Positions 30,898 to 39,830 of a DNA stretch of 64,000 nucleotides are shown piece after piece (position 1 is the first letter of the stretch; each line of letters starts with the position of its first letter). Location of the stretch: positions 59,004-123,003 of the forward strand of contig JASJBI010000025.1 of NCBI GenBank assembly GCA_030066595.1. The letters are read 5' to 3'. Made by a program: the position numbers and the translations under genes. Origin of the DNA: Alphaproteobacteria bacterium (GTDB taxonomy: Bacteria; Pseudomonadota; Alphaproteobacteria; JAJFFI01). The notes beneath the pieces were generated by a model. It had not been told where the DNA came from. It saw only the letters and a list, made by a program, of their open reading frames with translations, and made no database searches.

Positions 30898-31866
30898 ATG
30901 CGCGAGGGCAAGCCCGAGGTACTGGTCACCCGCAAACTGCCGCCGGCCGTCGAGGCCCGGCTCGCACAGGATTACGCGCCCCGCTTCAACCCGGAGGACA
31001 AGCTCTATTCGCGCGACGAGCTCTTGTCCCGGGCAGCCGGCGTTGACGCGATCCTGCCCTGCCATACCGAGCGCTTCGGCGCCGACGTGATCGAGGCTTT
31101 GCCCGCGAGCGTGCGCATCATCGCCAACTTCTCCGTGGGCTACGATCACGTGGACGTGGCCGCAGCGAGAGACAAAGGCATCACCGTCACCAACACCCCG
31201 GACGTGCTGAGCGACGCGACCGCCGAGATCGCCATGCTGCTGATGCTCGGCGCGGCGCGGCGCGCCAGCGAGGGCGAGCGGCTGGTCCGCGCCGCCGAAT
31301 GGCGGGATTGGAGCCCCGCCTTCATGGTGGGCATCCAGATGACGGGTAAACGGCTCGGAATCATTGGCATGGGACGGGTCGGTCAAGTGCTGGCCAAGCG
31401 GGCGCGCGGCTTTGAGATGACCGTGCACTATCACAACCGCAGGCCGCTCGCCGCCGAGGCGGCGGCCGACGCCATCTTCCACGACAGCGTTGAGGATCTG
31501 CTGCCGCACTGTGACTTCCTCTCGCTGCACTGCCCGGCGACCGAGGAAACCCGACACCTCTTGAACGCGGCGCGCATCGCGCTGTTGCCCGACGACGCGG
31601 TTGTCGTCAACACGGCACGCGGCGCGATCGTGGACGACGACGCTTTGATCGCCGCACTCAGATCCGGCAAGCTCGCCGCAGCGGGACTCGACGTCTTCAA
31701 CAACGAGCCCGACATCCACCCCGGCTACCGGGATCTGTCCAACGCCTTCCTCCTGCCCCATATCGGCAGCGCCACCCGCGAGACACGGGATGCGATGGGC
31801 TTTCGCGCGCTCGACAACCTGGACGCGTTCTTTACCGGGCGCGAGCCGGACGACCGCGTGGCATAG
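30898..31866 (+). CDS. D-glycerate dehydrogenase (hydroxypyruvate/glyoxylate reductase)
   Basis: The 322-residue D-2-hydroxyacid dehydrogenase has the catalytic Arg region NFSVGYDHVDV, the NAD loop GMGRVGQVLA (about 157-166), a basic HNRRP after the second strand suggesting NADPH preference, and the catalytic His in LLPHIGSATRETRDAM. It reduces hydroxypyruvate or glyoxylate. It is monocistronic, 92 bp after the RND pump. Confidence 0.91.
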   Translation: MREGKPEVLVTRKLPPAVEARLAQDYAPRFNPEDKLYSRDELLSRAAGVDAILPCHTERFGADVIEALPASVRIIANFSVGYDHVDVAAARDKGITVTNTPDVLSDATAEIAMLLMLGAARRASEGERLVRAAEWRDWSPAFMVGIQMTGKRLGIIGMGRVGQVLAKRARGFEMTVHYHNRRPLAAEAAADAIFHDSVEDLLPHCDFLSLHCPATEETRHLLNAARIALLPDDAVVVNTARGAIVDDDALIAALRSGKLAAAGLDVFNNEPDIHPGYRDLSNAFLLPHIGSATRETRDAMGFRALDNLDAFFTGREPDDRVA

Positions 31867-31944
31867 GCCGCGATCCCGCAGACGTTACGAATACAGTCCT
31901 TTCGGCGATCACCAAGAAGTTATGCACGGCACGGCCACAGCCTC

Positions 31945-31961
31945 TGGTACACTAAATACCA
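31945..31961. promoter_or_regulatory. Candidate operator TGGTA-N7-TACCA upstream of the TRAP operon
   Basis: A perfect 5-bp inverted repeat (31945-31949 and 31957-31961) with a 7-nt spacer lies 173 bp before dctP in the 267-bp gap after the dehydrogenase gene. GntR-type regulators of TRAP operons bind short T-G-G-T/A-C-C-A palindromes; no such regulator is in the window. Confidence 0.35.
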
Positions 31962-32133
31962 CTAGACCGGCGATGAACCGGCGGTATAAAACTGTTCAGC
32001 CAAAAACAAAATCTAGGGAGAGGGGGGACGCCTGTTGCGACTTCGGTCAGCACTGTCTTTAACGTGAGCACGAAGCGGGTCCGCTTCGGCGCTGCGAGCC
32101 TGTCACACAGCGTGTCAAAGGGAGGATTATCGA

Positions 32134-33306
32134 ATGAGCTCAAAACGACTCTTGCGCGGGACGCACGCAAGCAAGACTGACACCAAACAAGCTGGCGCCC
32201 GTCGCAAGTTCCTGAAGGGCGCCGCGGTCGCGGCAGCGGGCGGCGCGGCGGCTACGGTGGCAATGCCCCAGGTTTCGCGGGCGGAAACCGTGACCCTGAA
32301 GATGCAAAGTTCCTGGGGCGCCAAGGCGATTTTCCAGGACATGTTCAAGCAGTACGCCGACCGCGTCCAGAAGATGGCCGGCGGACGCTTGAAGATCGAC
32401 GTGCTGCCGGCTGGCGCGGTGGTCAAGCCGTTCCAGGTCCAGGACGCCAGCCACAAAGGCGTGTTGGACGGCGCGCACACGGTGACCGCCTATTGGTACG
32501 GCAAGAACAAGGCGGCATCGCTGTTCGGCACCGGCCCGGTGTTCGGCGCAAACGCCTCGCAGGTGCTCGCCTGGATCCACTTTGGCGGCGGCAAGGATCT
32601 CTATCGCGAGCTGGTCCAGGACATCCTCAAGCTCAACCTCGTCGGCTTCTTCGCCATGCCGATGCCGACCCAGCCGCTCGGCTGGTTCAAGAAGGAGGTC
32701 AAGAGCGCCGACGACATGCAGGGCCTCAAGTACCGGACGGTTGGTCTTGCCACCGACATCATGCAGGGCATGGGCCTCAAGGTGACACAGCTTCCGGGCG
32801 GCGAAATCGTCCCAGCGCTGGAGCGCGGCGTGATCGAGGCGTTCGAGTTCAACAACCCGACCTCTGACCGCCAGTTCGGCGCCCAGGATGTCTCCAAGGT
32901 CTACATGATGGGCAGCTACCATCAGGCGGCCGAGTTCTTCGAGATCATCTTCAACAAGGACAAGTTCGAGAGCCTGCCCGGAGAGCTCCAGGCCATCCTC
33001 GAGTATGGGGCCGAGGCGGCGAACACGGCCAACTACGGCTTCGCCATGGACAGCTACTCGAAGGACCTGCAGACGCTGATCAAGGAAGACGGCGTCAAGG
33101 TCTACCGCACGCCCCAGTCGGTCATGGACGCCCAGCTCAAGTCCTGGGACAAGGTCCTCGAAAAGCTGGTGCAAGACCCATTCTTCAAGAAGGTCGTCGA
33201 CAGCCAGAAGGCGTGGTCCGAGCGGGTGGCGTTCTACGACCTGATGAACTCGGCGGACTACAAGCTCGCCTACAACCACTACTATCCGGGCAAGATCACC
33301 TTCTAG
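32134..33306 (+). CDS. TRAP transporter substrate-binding protein (DctP family), Tat signal
   Basis: The 390-residue periplasmic protein starts with a twin-arginine signal (ARRKFLKGAAVAAAG at about 22-36) and continues with the DctP fold. The conserved ligand-binding Arg is likely in GLKYRTVGLATDIMQGMG near residue 200. It captures a carboxylate and delivers it to the DctQM permease encoded next. GGGAGG lies ahead of the ATG. A perfect hairpin after the gene may raise its expression relative to the permease. Confidence 0.93.
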   Translation: MSSKRLLRGTHASKTDTKQAGARRKFLKGAAVAAAGGAAATVAMPQVSRAETVTLKMQSSWGAKAIFQDMFKQYADRVQKMAGGRLKIDVLPAGAVVKPFQVQDASHKGVLDGAHTVTAYWYGKNKAASLFGTGPVFGANASQVLAWIHFGGGKDLYRELVQDILKLNLVGFFAMPMPTQPLGWFKKEVKSADDMQGLKYRTVGLATDIMQGMGLKVTQLPGGEIVPALERGVIEAFEFNNPTSDRQFGAQDVSKVYMMGSYHQAAEFFEIIFNKDKFESLPGELQAILEYGAEAANTANYGFAMDSYSKDLQTLIKEDGVKVYRTPQSVMDAQLKSWDKVLEKLVQDPFFKKVVDSQKAWSERVAFYDLMNSADYKLAYNHYYPGKITF

Positions 33307-33335
33307 GAAAGGCGGTCGCCACAGGAGGACGAGCG

Positions 33336-33363
33336 AAGGGCGGCGTCAACAAGCGCCGCCCTT
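33336..33363 (+). terminator. Intra-operon hairpin between dctP and dctQ
   Basis: AAGGGCGGCG (33336-33345) pairs perfectly with CGCCGCCCTT (33354-33363), 8-nt loop. It lies 29 bp after dctP and 37 bp before dctQ. Such hairpins stabilise or partly terminate binding-protein mRNA, giving more DctP than permease; that role is inferred. Confidence 0.55.
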
Positions 33364-33400
33364 CTGCGCAAGTTAGGCACCCAGCTCTCAGAGGGAACGG

Positions 33401-34015
33401 ATGGAGAGCTTTATTCTGCATGTCGATCGGCTGTCGGCCTGGGTCGGCAAGGCCTTCGCCTGGTGCATTCTGATCATGACCTTCGGCGTCGGCTACGAGG
33501 TCTTCGTCCGTTACGTGCTGCGCGATCCAACAGCCTGGGCCTTCGACATCAGCTACATGATGTATGGCACGCTCTTCATGATGGCGGGCGCCTACACCCT
33601 GTCGCGCGACGGCCATGTCCGCGGCGACGTGATCTATCGGCTCTGGAAGCCGCGCACCCAGGCCGTTATCGAGTTCATTCTGTATTTCTTGTTCTTTTTT
33701 CCGGGCGTGATCGCGCTCATCCTTGCGGGCTTCGACTACGCGGGCGAATCCTGGTCCTACACGGAAGTGAGCGTGATGAGCCCGGCCAACGTGCCGATCT
33801 TCCAGTTCAAGACGATCATCCCGATCGCGGGCATTCTGTTGCTGTTGCAGGGCATCGCGCAGGTGTTCCGCTGTGTCATCTGCTACCGCACCGGAGAGTG
33901 GCCCGCCCATCTGGAAGACGTGGAAGAGATGGAGACCATGCTGCAGCATCAGGCTGAAGACGTGGAGCAGATCAAGGAGCATCTCCACATCGGTGAGAAG
34001 GGAGGCGTCAAGTGA
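33401..34015 (+). CDS. TRAP transporter small permease (DctQ)
   Basis: The 204-residue membrane protein has four hydrophobic segments (about 15-35, 48-70, 92-115, 140-165) and the DctQ signature RDPTAWAFDISYMMYG. It is the small TRAP membrane subunit. The charged C-terminal tail (residues about 170-204) is extended and Glu-rich. Its stop overlaps the GTG start of dctM. Confidence 0.9.
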   Translation: MESFILHVDRLSAWVGKAFAWCILIMTFGVGYEVFVRYVLRDPTAWAFDISYMMYGTLFMMAGAYTLSRDGHVRGDVIYRLWKPRTQAVIEFILYFLFFFPGVIALILAGFDYAGESWSYTEVSVMSPANVPIFQFKTIIPIAGILLLLQGIAQVFRCVICYRTGEWPAHLEDVEEMETMLQHQAEDVEQIKEHLHIGEKGGVK

Positions 34016-35370
34016 CCGATCCCCAAGTCGCCGTCATGATGCTGGGCATCTTCATCTTCACCATCCTGCTCGGCTTCCCGATCGCCTTCACCCTGGTCGC
34101 CATGGGCGTCGCCTTCGGCTACTACGCCTATTTCGACGCCGAGCGCATGCAGACGATCTTCGACAACCGGATCTTCGATCTGCTGGTCAACCAGACTTAT
34201 TCGGTGATGGCCAACGACGTGCTGACGGCGGTGCCGCTGTTCCTGTTCATGGGCTATATCGTTGAACGGGCCAACATCGTCGACCGGCTGTTCTTCAGCC
34301 TGCAGATCGCAGCGCGGCGCTTGCCCGGCTCGATGGCCATTGCGGCGCTCGCCACCTGCGCCCTCTTCGCCACGGCGACGGGAATCATCGGCGCGGTGGT
34401 GACCTTGATGGGCCTCCTGGCCTTCCCCGCCATGCTCAAGGCGCGCTACGACGTGAGCTTCTCGGCGGGCGTGATCTGCGCCGGCGGCTGTCTCGGCATT
34501 CTCATTCCGCCGAGCATCATGCTGATCGTCTACGCGGCGACCTCGAACGTCTCCGTGGTCAAGCTTTACGCCGGGGCCATCTTCCCGGGCTTCCTGCTGG
34601 CCGGGCTGTACATCCTGTATGTGATGGGGCGGGCGCTGTTGAACCCGAAACTGGCGCCGAAGCCGAGGCCGGAGGACATCGCCGACGTGACCACGGGTCA
34701 GGTCATCTTCATGATGGTGACCTCGTTCTTCCCGCTGGCCTTCCTGATCCTGTCGGTGCTCGGCGCGATTCTGTTCGGCTTGGCCACGCCGTCCGAGGCG
34801 GCCGCGGTCGGCGCGCTGGGAGGCCTGTTGCTGGCAGCGGCCTATCGCGCGCTCACTTGGGAACGGCTCAAGGAGGCCGTGTATCTGACCGTGCGCACCT
34901 CGGCCATGGTGTGCTGGCTGTTCGTCGGTTCTTGGACGTTTGCCTCGGTGTTCTCCTACCTCGGCGGCCACGACGTCATCGAGCACTTCGTGCTGGGCCT
35001 CGAGCTGTCGCCGGTCATGTTCCTGATCCTGGCACAGGTGATCATCTTCCTGCTGGGCTGGCCGCTCGAGTGGAGCGAGATCATTATCATCTTCGTGCCG
35101 ATCTTTCTCCCCATGCTGCCGTACTTCAACGTCGACCCGCTGTTCTTCGGCATTCTGGTGGCGTTGAACCTGCAGACCTCCTTCCTGACACCGCCGATGG
35201 CCATGGCGGCCTACTACTTGAAAGGCGTTGCGCCGCCGCATGTACACCTGATGCAGATCTTCAAAGGCGTCATGCCGTTCCTGTCCATGGTGATCCTGGC
35301 GATGATCATCCTCTACAACTTCCCGCAGATCGCCTTTTGGCTGCCCGACTATCTCTATGGCGGCCGGTGA
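34012..35370 (+). CDS. TRAP transporter large permease (DctM)
   Basis: The 452-residue DctM-like subunit has about 12 membrane segments and the signature ICAGGCLGILIPPSIMLIVYA, with PTQ-like helix ends typical of the ion-transporter superfamily. It couples sodium to solute uptake. The GTG at 34012 overlaps the dctQ stop. The amidase gene downstream suggests the substrate may be an amide or its product. Confidence 0.93.
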   Translation: MTDPQVAVMMLGIFIFTILLGFPIAFTLVAMGVAFGYYAYFDAERMQTIFDNRIFDLLVNQTYSVMANDVLTAVPLFLFMGYIVERANIVDRLFFSLQIAARRLPGSMAIAALATCALFATATGIIGAVVTLMGLLAFPAMLKARYDVSFSAGVICAGGCLGILIPPSIMLIVYAATSNVSVVKLYAGAIFPGFLLAGLYILYVMGRALLNPKLAPKPRPEDIADVTTGQVIFMMVTSFFPLAFLILSVLGAILFGLATPSEAAAVGALGGLLLAAAYRALTWERLKEAVYLTVRTSAMVCWLFVGSWTFASVFSYLGGHDVIEHFVLGLELSPVMFLILAQVIIFLLGWPLEWSEIIIIFVPIFLPMLPYFNVDPLFFGILVALNLQTSFLTPPMAMAAYYLKGVAPPHVHLMQIFKGVMPFLSMVILAMIILYNFPQIAFWLPDYLYGGR

Positions 35371-35446
35371 CGCGGGCGGGACCATGCAGGCGCCAGCCAC
35401 GGACACAACGCCCAACATGACGGCCGCCCGCGGCGAGAGTTCGGAG

Positions 35447-36778
35447 ATGTCGCTCTGTGACCTGAGCGCCAACGCGGCCGCGGCAAAGCTTGCCGCTGGC
35501 GAAATCACCTCGGAGGCTCTGGTCATCGCCTGCCTCGAGCGCATCGCCGCGCGCGAGGACGCGGTCCAGGCTTGGACCTATCTCGAACCCGAGTATGCGT
35601 ATCAGCAGGCGAAAGCCGCGGACGCTGCCCGTGAGGCGGGGGCTCCTATCGGTCCGTTGCATGGCCTGCCCGTGGGCGTCAAGGACATCTTCGACACCGA
35701 GGGTATGCCGACCGAGAACGGCTCAGCCCTGCATGCCGGCCGCAAGCCGCGCTCGGACGCGACCGCCGTCGCCCTGCTGCGCCAGGCGGGCGCGATCGTC
35801 ATGGGCAAGACCGTGACCACCGAGTTCGCCCTCTACGCCCCCGGCAAGACGGCCAATCCGCACGATCCCGAACGCACCCCTGGCGGCTCGTCCAGCGGAT
35901 CCGCCGCCGCGGTGGCAACGGGCATGGTGCCGCTCGCGCTCGGCACCCAGACGAACGGCTCCGTGATCCGGCCGGCGTCCTTCTGCGGCGTGTTCGGGTA
36001 CAAGCCGACGCATGGGCTGATCTCGCGTCGCGGCGTGTTGCCCCTCTCACGGCCGCTCGACACCGTGGGCGTGTTCGCGCGAACCGTCCCGGACCTCGCA
36101 CTGGCCGCGGAACCGCTGATGGCCTACGACGACGGCGACCCCGACATGCGCCCGAGCGCCCGCCCGCCGCTGGTTGCGACGGCCACCACGCCGCCGCCGG
36201 TCACGCCGCGGCTGGCCTTCGTCAAGACCGCCGTCTGGGATCAGGCCGATGTCGACACCCAGGAAGGCTTCGCGGAGCTGGTCGCGGCCCTGGGCGATCA
36301 TATCGAAGAGGTGCCGTTGCCCGAATTGTTCGACGGCGCGGTCGGCTGGCACCGGTCGATCATGTATCCGGACGTGGCCAAGAGTCTCGCGCCCGAATAC
36401 GCCAACGGCAAGGATCGGCTCAGCGGCGCGTTGCGCGAGATCATCGAAGAAGGCGGCCGTTGCCTCGCGGTGGACTATAACCGGGCGGTGGACTGGATCA
36501 CCGTGCTCAACACGGGCCTGGACGAGCTGTTCCAGGAGTTCGACGCCGTCATCACGCCGGCTGCACCCGGAGAGGCGCCGATAGGGTTGGACTCCACCGG
36601 CAGTCCGATCTTCTGCTCGCTCTGGACGCTCTGCGGGACGCCCGCCCTCTCGGCCCCCTTGCTGCAAGGCGGCAACGGCATGCCGATCGGCGTTCAGATC
36701 GTGGGCCCGCGGGGCGACGATGCACGCTTGCTCAGAACGGCGAACTGGCTGGTCGAACGGCTGGCCAAGGTCCTCTGA
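35447..36778 (+). CDS. Amidase signature family protein
   Basis: The 443-residue amidase has the catalytic Lys in VGVKDIFDT, the signature GGSSSGSAAAVATGMVPLAL and the nucleophile Ser region GTQTNGSVIRPASFCG (Ser-cisSer-Lys triad). ATG at 35447 gives the family N-terminus MSLCDLSA; in-frame ATGs at 35357, 35384 and 35417 would add a non-conserved tail, and the first overlaps dctM. It follows the TRAP genes on the same strand, so it probably acts on the imported compound. The substrate is unknown. Confidence 0.9.
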   Translation: MSLCDLSANAAAAKLAAGEITSEALVIACLERIAAREDAVQAWTYLEPEYAYQQAKAADAAREAGAPIGPLHGLPVGVKDIFDTEGMPTENGSALHAGRKPRSDATAVALLRQAGAIVMGKTVTTEFALYAPGKTANPHDPERTPGGSSSGSAAAVATGMVPLALGTQTNGSVIRPASFCGVFGYKPTHGLISRRGVLPLSRPLDTVGVFARTVPDLALAAEPLMAYDDGDPDMRPSARPPLVATATTPPPVTPRLAFVKTAVWDQADVDTQEGFAELVAALGDHIEEVPLPELFDGAVGWHRSIMYPDVAKSLAPEYANGKDRLSGALREIIEEGGRCLAVDYNRAVDWITVLNTGLDELFQEFDAVITPAAPGEAPIGLDSTGSPIFCSLWTLCGTPALSAPLLQGGNGMPIGVQIVGPRGDDARLLRTANWLVERLAKVL

Positions 36779-36803
36779 CGACGAAACCAGCGAGGAATCT
36801 CCC

Positions 36804-37091
36804 GTGACCGAACCGAGCCAAGACCCGTCCGCACCATCGCCTTCCGGAAATGGCGTTGGGCCTGGCGGAAACAATCAAACCCCCGCCAAAGCCAACGGCA
36901 ATGGGAAGGTCTCGCTCGCGGACAAGATCATCGCCCCCATCGCCTTCCTCATGTTTGCCGCATTCCTGGCCTTCCCGGTTTACTTCATCGAAGCGGTCGA
37001 TCTGTGGATCGTCATCGTCGTGGTCGTGGTGATGGCGGGCGTGGACTTCTATCAGGCGCTCAAATCGAACGGAAAGCTGTCCAAGGGCTGA
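36804..37091 (+). CDS. Small membrane protein, function unknown
   Basis: The 95-residue product has a low-complexity Pro/Gly/Asn-rich N-terminus (about 1-35) and two hydrophobic segments (about 42-60 and 62-80), ending LKSNGKLSKG. The GTG start at 36804 has GAGGAA upstream; no nearer ATG exists. I do not recognise a family. Confidence 0.6.
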   Translation: MTEPSQDPSAPSPSGNGVGPGGNNQTPAKANGNGKVSLADKIIAPIAFLMFAAFLAFPVYFIEAVDLWIVIVVVVVMAGVDFYQALKSNGKLSKG

Positions 37092-37152
37092 CACACCGGA
37101 CGGTCCGCAGGGACGCGGCGGCTGACACAGGGCAGCGCTATCGAGGCTGACC

Positions 37153-37413
37153 TTGGCCTGGCTGGTCATCATCGTCATCGTCTTGCTGGTAGTCGGGGTG
37201 GCGATCCGCCGGAACTATGGCAACGTCTACGCCGCGCTCGCCCCGCATATCGAGAAGTTCGTCGGGCTCAGGATGGACCAGATCCTCAAGGGGCTGGGCC
37301 TGGCAACCCTGATCATCTGGCTGATCGTCTTTCTGAGCGTCGGCGAAGAGGACCGGCCCGGGCTCGACCAGATCTTCAAGGGTTTGTTCAACCGGGGGGA
37401 AGAGGCCGAGTGA
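37153..37413 (+). CDS. Small two-TM membrane protein, function unknown
   Basis: The 86-residue product has an N-terminal hydrophobic helix (AWLVIIVIVLLVVGVAI), a polar segment and a second hydrophobic helix (LATLIIWLIVFLSV), then an acidic tail. The TTG start at 37153 has GAGG six bases before it. It follows the previous small membrane gene by 61 bp and may be co-transcribed. Confidence 0.58.
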   Translation: MAWLVIIVIVLLVVGVAIRRNYGNVYAALAPHIEKFVGLRMDQILKGLGLATLIIWLIVFLSVGEEDRPGLDQIFKGLFNRGEEAE

Positions 37414-37481
37414 TCGAAGCGAGCATGATCCCCGCCGCGCCAGTGCCGCTTGTCTGGCCTCGATCTTGCCCAATATAGTGC

Positions 37482-37982
37482 GTGGTCATGACCTGCAGGA
37501 CCACACGACCGCGTGTCGCCGATCCGGACCCCGTTTGGCAGTTGAGCACGGCTGCGATCGGAGGGCTGCTCGCACTCGCCGTGCTCCTGCTCGGACCGTC
37601 GGTTGCGTGGGCCGGCGGCAAGCTCTCCGCGGACGAAGCCTTTGCCCGGTCCCAGCGCGGGGACGTCCTGCTCGTCGACATACGCTCAACCCGGGAGTGG
37701 CGGGAAACCGGCATTCCCAGCGGCGCCAAGGCGGTCACGATTCACAACTCCAAAGGGCTGCCGGGATTCTACGAGGAATTGCTGGCGACCGTGGAGGGGG
37801 ACAAGACGCGGCCGGTTGCGCTGATCTGTGCCGTCGGCGGCCGTTCGGCGCGGGCCCACCGCTACCTGCAGGCCCGCGGTTTCACCAATGTCTACGACGT
37901 GAGCGAAGGCATGATTGGCCGGTTCGATTCGCCGGGCTGGCTCAAACGCGGCCTGCCGACGGAAACTTGCACCGCGTGTTAA
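37482..37982 (+). CDS. Exported rhodanese-like protein
   Basis: The 166-residue product has a hydrophobic signal/anchor (about 22-44, ending VAWA-G) and one rhodanese domain with DIRSTREWRETGIP and the active-site loop CAVGGRSARA (Cys near residue 116). The catalytic cysteine is present, so sulfurtransferase activity is plausible, in the periplasm. A C-terminal CTAC pair is unusual. Start is GTG 37482 or ATG 37488, neither with a strong ribosome-binding site. Confidence 0.82.
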   Translation: MVMTCRTTRPRVADPDPVWQLSTAAIGGLLALAVLLLGPSVAWAGGKLSADEAFARSQRGDVLLVDIRSTREWRETGIPSGAKAVTIHNSKGLPGFYEELLATVEGDKTRPVALICAVGGRSARAHRYLQARGFTNVYDVSEGMIGRFDSPGWLKRGLPTETCTAC

Positions 37983-37985
37983 CGC

Positions 37986-38001
37986 GCCGTGTCAACACGG
38001 C
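37986..38001. terminator. Short hairpin between convergent genes
   Basis: GCCGTG (37986-37991) pairs with CACGGC (37996-38001) around TCAA, just after the rhodanese stop and before the convergent DUF6969-like stop. No U-tract; role inferred from position. Confidence 0.35.
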
Positions 38002-38013
38002 ACGGACGGCGAG

Positions 38014-38748
38014 TCAGCCGTGCTTCTCGAGCGCCGAGGTGATCTGCGCCATCTGATCATCGATGGAGACCTCGGCCTCGGACAGGACCTCGATATCGTG
38101 GTCCTTGTACGGATTGCGTTTGGGGTGCTTCTTCCGCCAGTCCTCGATCGTCCGGTCCCGCGCCAGCAATAGCTCCACGATCTGGGGGCGGAACAACCGC
38201 ATCATGCCGGTGAGCCAGCGATTGACCGGCCAGGACGGGTGCGCCAGGTCGATCTCGAAGAGATCGATGAACTTGATCACGTCCTCGGCCTTGTACCAGT
38301 AGTCCGCCGTGACCCACCGGTTCACCGTGAACATGGAGATCGGAAATCCCTTGTCGTCCATCGAAATCGCGACGAGGTGGCTGAGCGCGTCGGCCGGATC
38401 CTTGGGCTTCTTGTAGTCGGACACGCGGGCGGCTCGGATCCCCTTTGGCATGCCCTTGGGCCGCAAGAAGGTGTGGAAATGCCCGTGCTCGCCGGGCCGT
38501 TCGTCCGGCGGATGGGCGTGGTAGTAGTACTGGGAGTGCGACGTGTTGTCATACACATCGCCCTCGGGATAGTGGTTCCACTCGAAGAAGTTGTCCACAT
38601 CCCGCAACAGCTCGCCGACGATGTTGTCGCCGGTCTTGGCCAGCACCCGATGGCACTCGATGACTTCGCGGCCGGCTTCCAGCATCTCTTCGAGCTGGTC
38701 GAGGGACAGCTTTGAGAAATCCGATCCGCCGACGCTTCCTTCTGGCAT
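38014..38748 (-). CDS. DUF6969-like protein
   Basis: The 244-residue soluble protein contains an aromatic/histidine-rich core: DNTSHSQYYYHAHPPDER and GEHGHFHTFLR (about residues 65-98), then AISMDDKGFPISMFTVNRWVTADYW. The clustered His residues could bind metal. I associate this pattern with DUF6969, of unknown function. ATG at 38748 is preferred; upstream in-frame starts add unconserved sequence. It sits 77 bp downstream of the SUMF1-like gene on the same strand. Confidence 0.68.
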   Translation of the reverse strand: MPEGSVGGSDFSKLSLDQLEEMLEAGREVIECHRVLAKTGDNIVGELLRDVDNFFEWNHYPEGDVYDNTSHSQYYYHAHPPDERPGEHGHFHTFLRPKGMPKGIRAARVSDYKKPKDPADALSHLVAISMDDKGFPISMFTVNRWVTADYWYKAEDVIKFIDLFEIDLAHPSWPVNRWLTGMMRLFRPQIVELLLARDRTIEDWRKKHPKRNPYKDHDIEVLSEAEVSIDDQMAQITSALEKHG

Positions 38749-38825
38749 AGTCCGGGCCGTCCTGAGATTTCCCTGATTACACCTAACCGCACGCATATGA
38801 ATCTGCAACGCGCAATTGCCCACCG

Positions 38826-39737
38826 CTAACGATTCTTCGGCTCGCGGACGAGCCGGAACCCCACCAGGATGTGCTTGATCGCCTCGGGCCGGGAATGTCG
38901 CGCCGCCGGTCGGCAGACGCCGCAGCCCTTGTCGTCCCAGGACCCGCCTTTGACCATGTATCGACCGGGCCGGCTTTCCTGGCTGGTCCACTCGAACACC
39001 TGACCGGCCGCATCCAGCAATCCGTAGGGGCTCGCGGCATCGGCGAATTGTCCGACCGGCACCGTGTCGAAAGGGCCCGCGTCATGGCTGTTGAGCTTGT
39101 CCGCCGAGAATGCGTCGCCCCAGGGGAACCGGCGGCCATCGGCGCCTCTGGCCGCCTTCTCCCACTCGCGCTCGGTCGGCAGCCGCCAGCGGTGCCCGGT
39201 CTTGGCCGACAGCCAGCGGGCGTAGGCCCGCACGTCCTCGATGGAGACCATGACGACCGGATGCTGTCCGCGGCCCACGGGCATACGCCCGCCGGTCCAG
39301 GCGAATTTGCGCGTCCGTTCATAGGGATGGATCAGGCGGTATCCCTTCCAGGTCTCGGGGTCCACGTCCGGGACCCGATGCCCTGTCTCGGCGACGAAGG
39401 CCGCATACTGGGCATTGGTGATGACCGTGCGGGTAATCTCGAAGGCCGGGAGCCGTGCTTCCTGTCGTTCCGGCTCGTTCTCGTACCACTCGTTCTTCCG
39501 GGTGTAGCTGTGGCCGTATCCGGCTTCGTCAAGGCGGTAGGCGGCCTCGCGCTCGGCCCGGTCCGAGCCGAAGATGAAGGGTCCGGCAGCCACCTGGACG
39601 ACCTCGGGCACGGGGGTGCCGGTCTGGGCGCGCGCCGAAGGCGCCCCGGCCAGAGCCGCCAGACTCAAGCCCAAGCCGACCGCAGCCGCGCGGCCGGCCG
39701 CGAGGGAAGCACCGGATCTGACTGCTGCCAGCCTCAT
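38826..39737 (-). CDS. Secreted SUMF1/formylglycine-generating-enzyme-like protein
   Basis: The 303-residue protein has an N-terminal signal peptide (cleavage about after APSARA, residue 37) and one FGE-sulfatase/SUMF1 domain: PAFEITRTVITNAQYAAF, PVVMVSIEDVRAYARWLS, WRLPTEREWEKAARG, FPWGD and MVKGGSWDD ... VGFRLVR. Two cysteines spaced CxxC (about Cys272 and Cys275, GCGVCR) lie where FGE enzymes carry their copper-binding pair, though the spacing differs. It is divergent from the Cys-rich P460 gene, sharing a 229-bp promoter region. Related proteins can also be non-enzymatic or EgtB-like, so activity is open. Confidence 0.88.
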   Translation of the reverse strand: MRLAAVRSGASLAAGRAAAVGLGLSLAALAGAPSARAQTGTPVPEVVQVAAGPFIFGSDRAEREAAYRLDEAGYGHSYTRKNEWYENEPERQEARLPAFEITRTVITNAQYAAFVAETGHRVPDVDPETWKGYRLIHPYERTRKFAWTGGRMPVGRGQHPVVMVSIEDVRAYARWLSAKTGHRWRLPTEREWEKAARGADGRRFPWGDAFSADKLNSHDAGPFDTVPVGQFADAASPYGLLDAAGQVFEWTSQESRPGRYMVKGGSWDDKGCGVCRPAARHSRPEAIKHILVGFRLVREPKNR

Positions 39738-39760
39738 GACGCCTCAAAAAACCACTTGCT

Positions 39761-39790
39761 GCCCCTGAACGTAGGGGGCGCTACAGGGGC
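39761..39790. promoter_or_regulatory. Inverted repeat GCCCCTG-N16-CAGGGGC
   Basis: Seven-base arms at 39761-39767 and 39784-39790 with an inner TAG/CTA match lie 24 bp upstream of the SUMF1-like start, in the leader or promoter of that gene. Confidence 0.3.
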
Positions 39791-39830
39791 CTACCATAGC
39801 CAAATTCCGCGCCGCGGCTTGCCTCACAGA

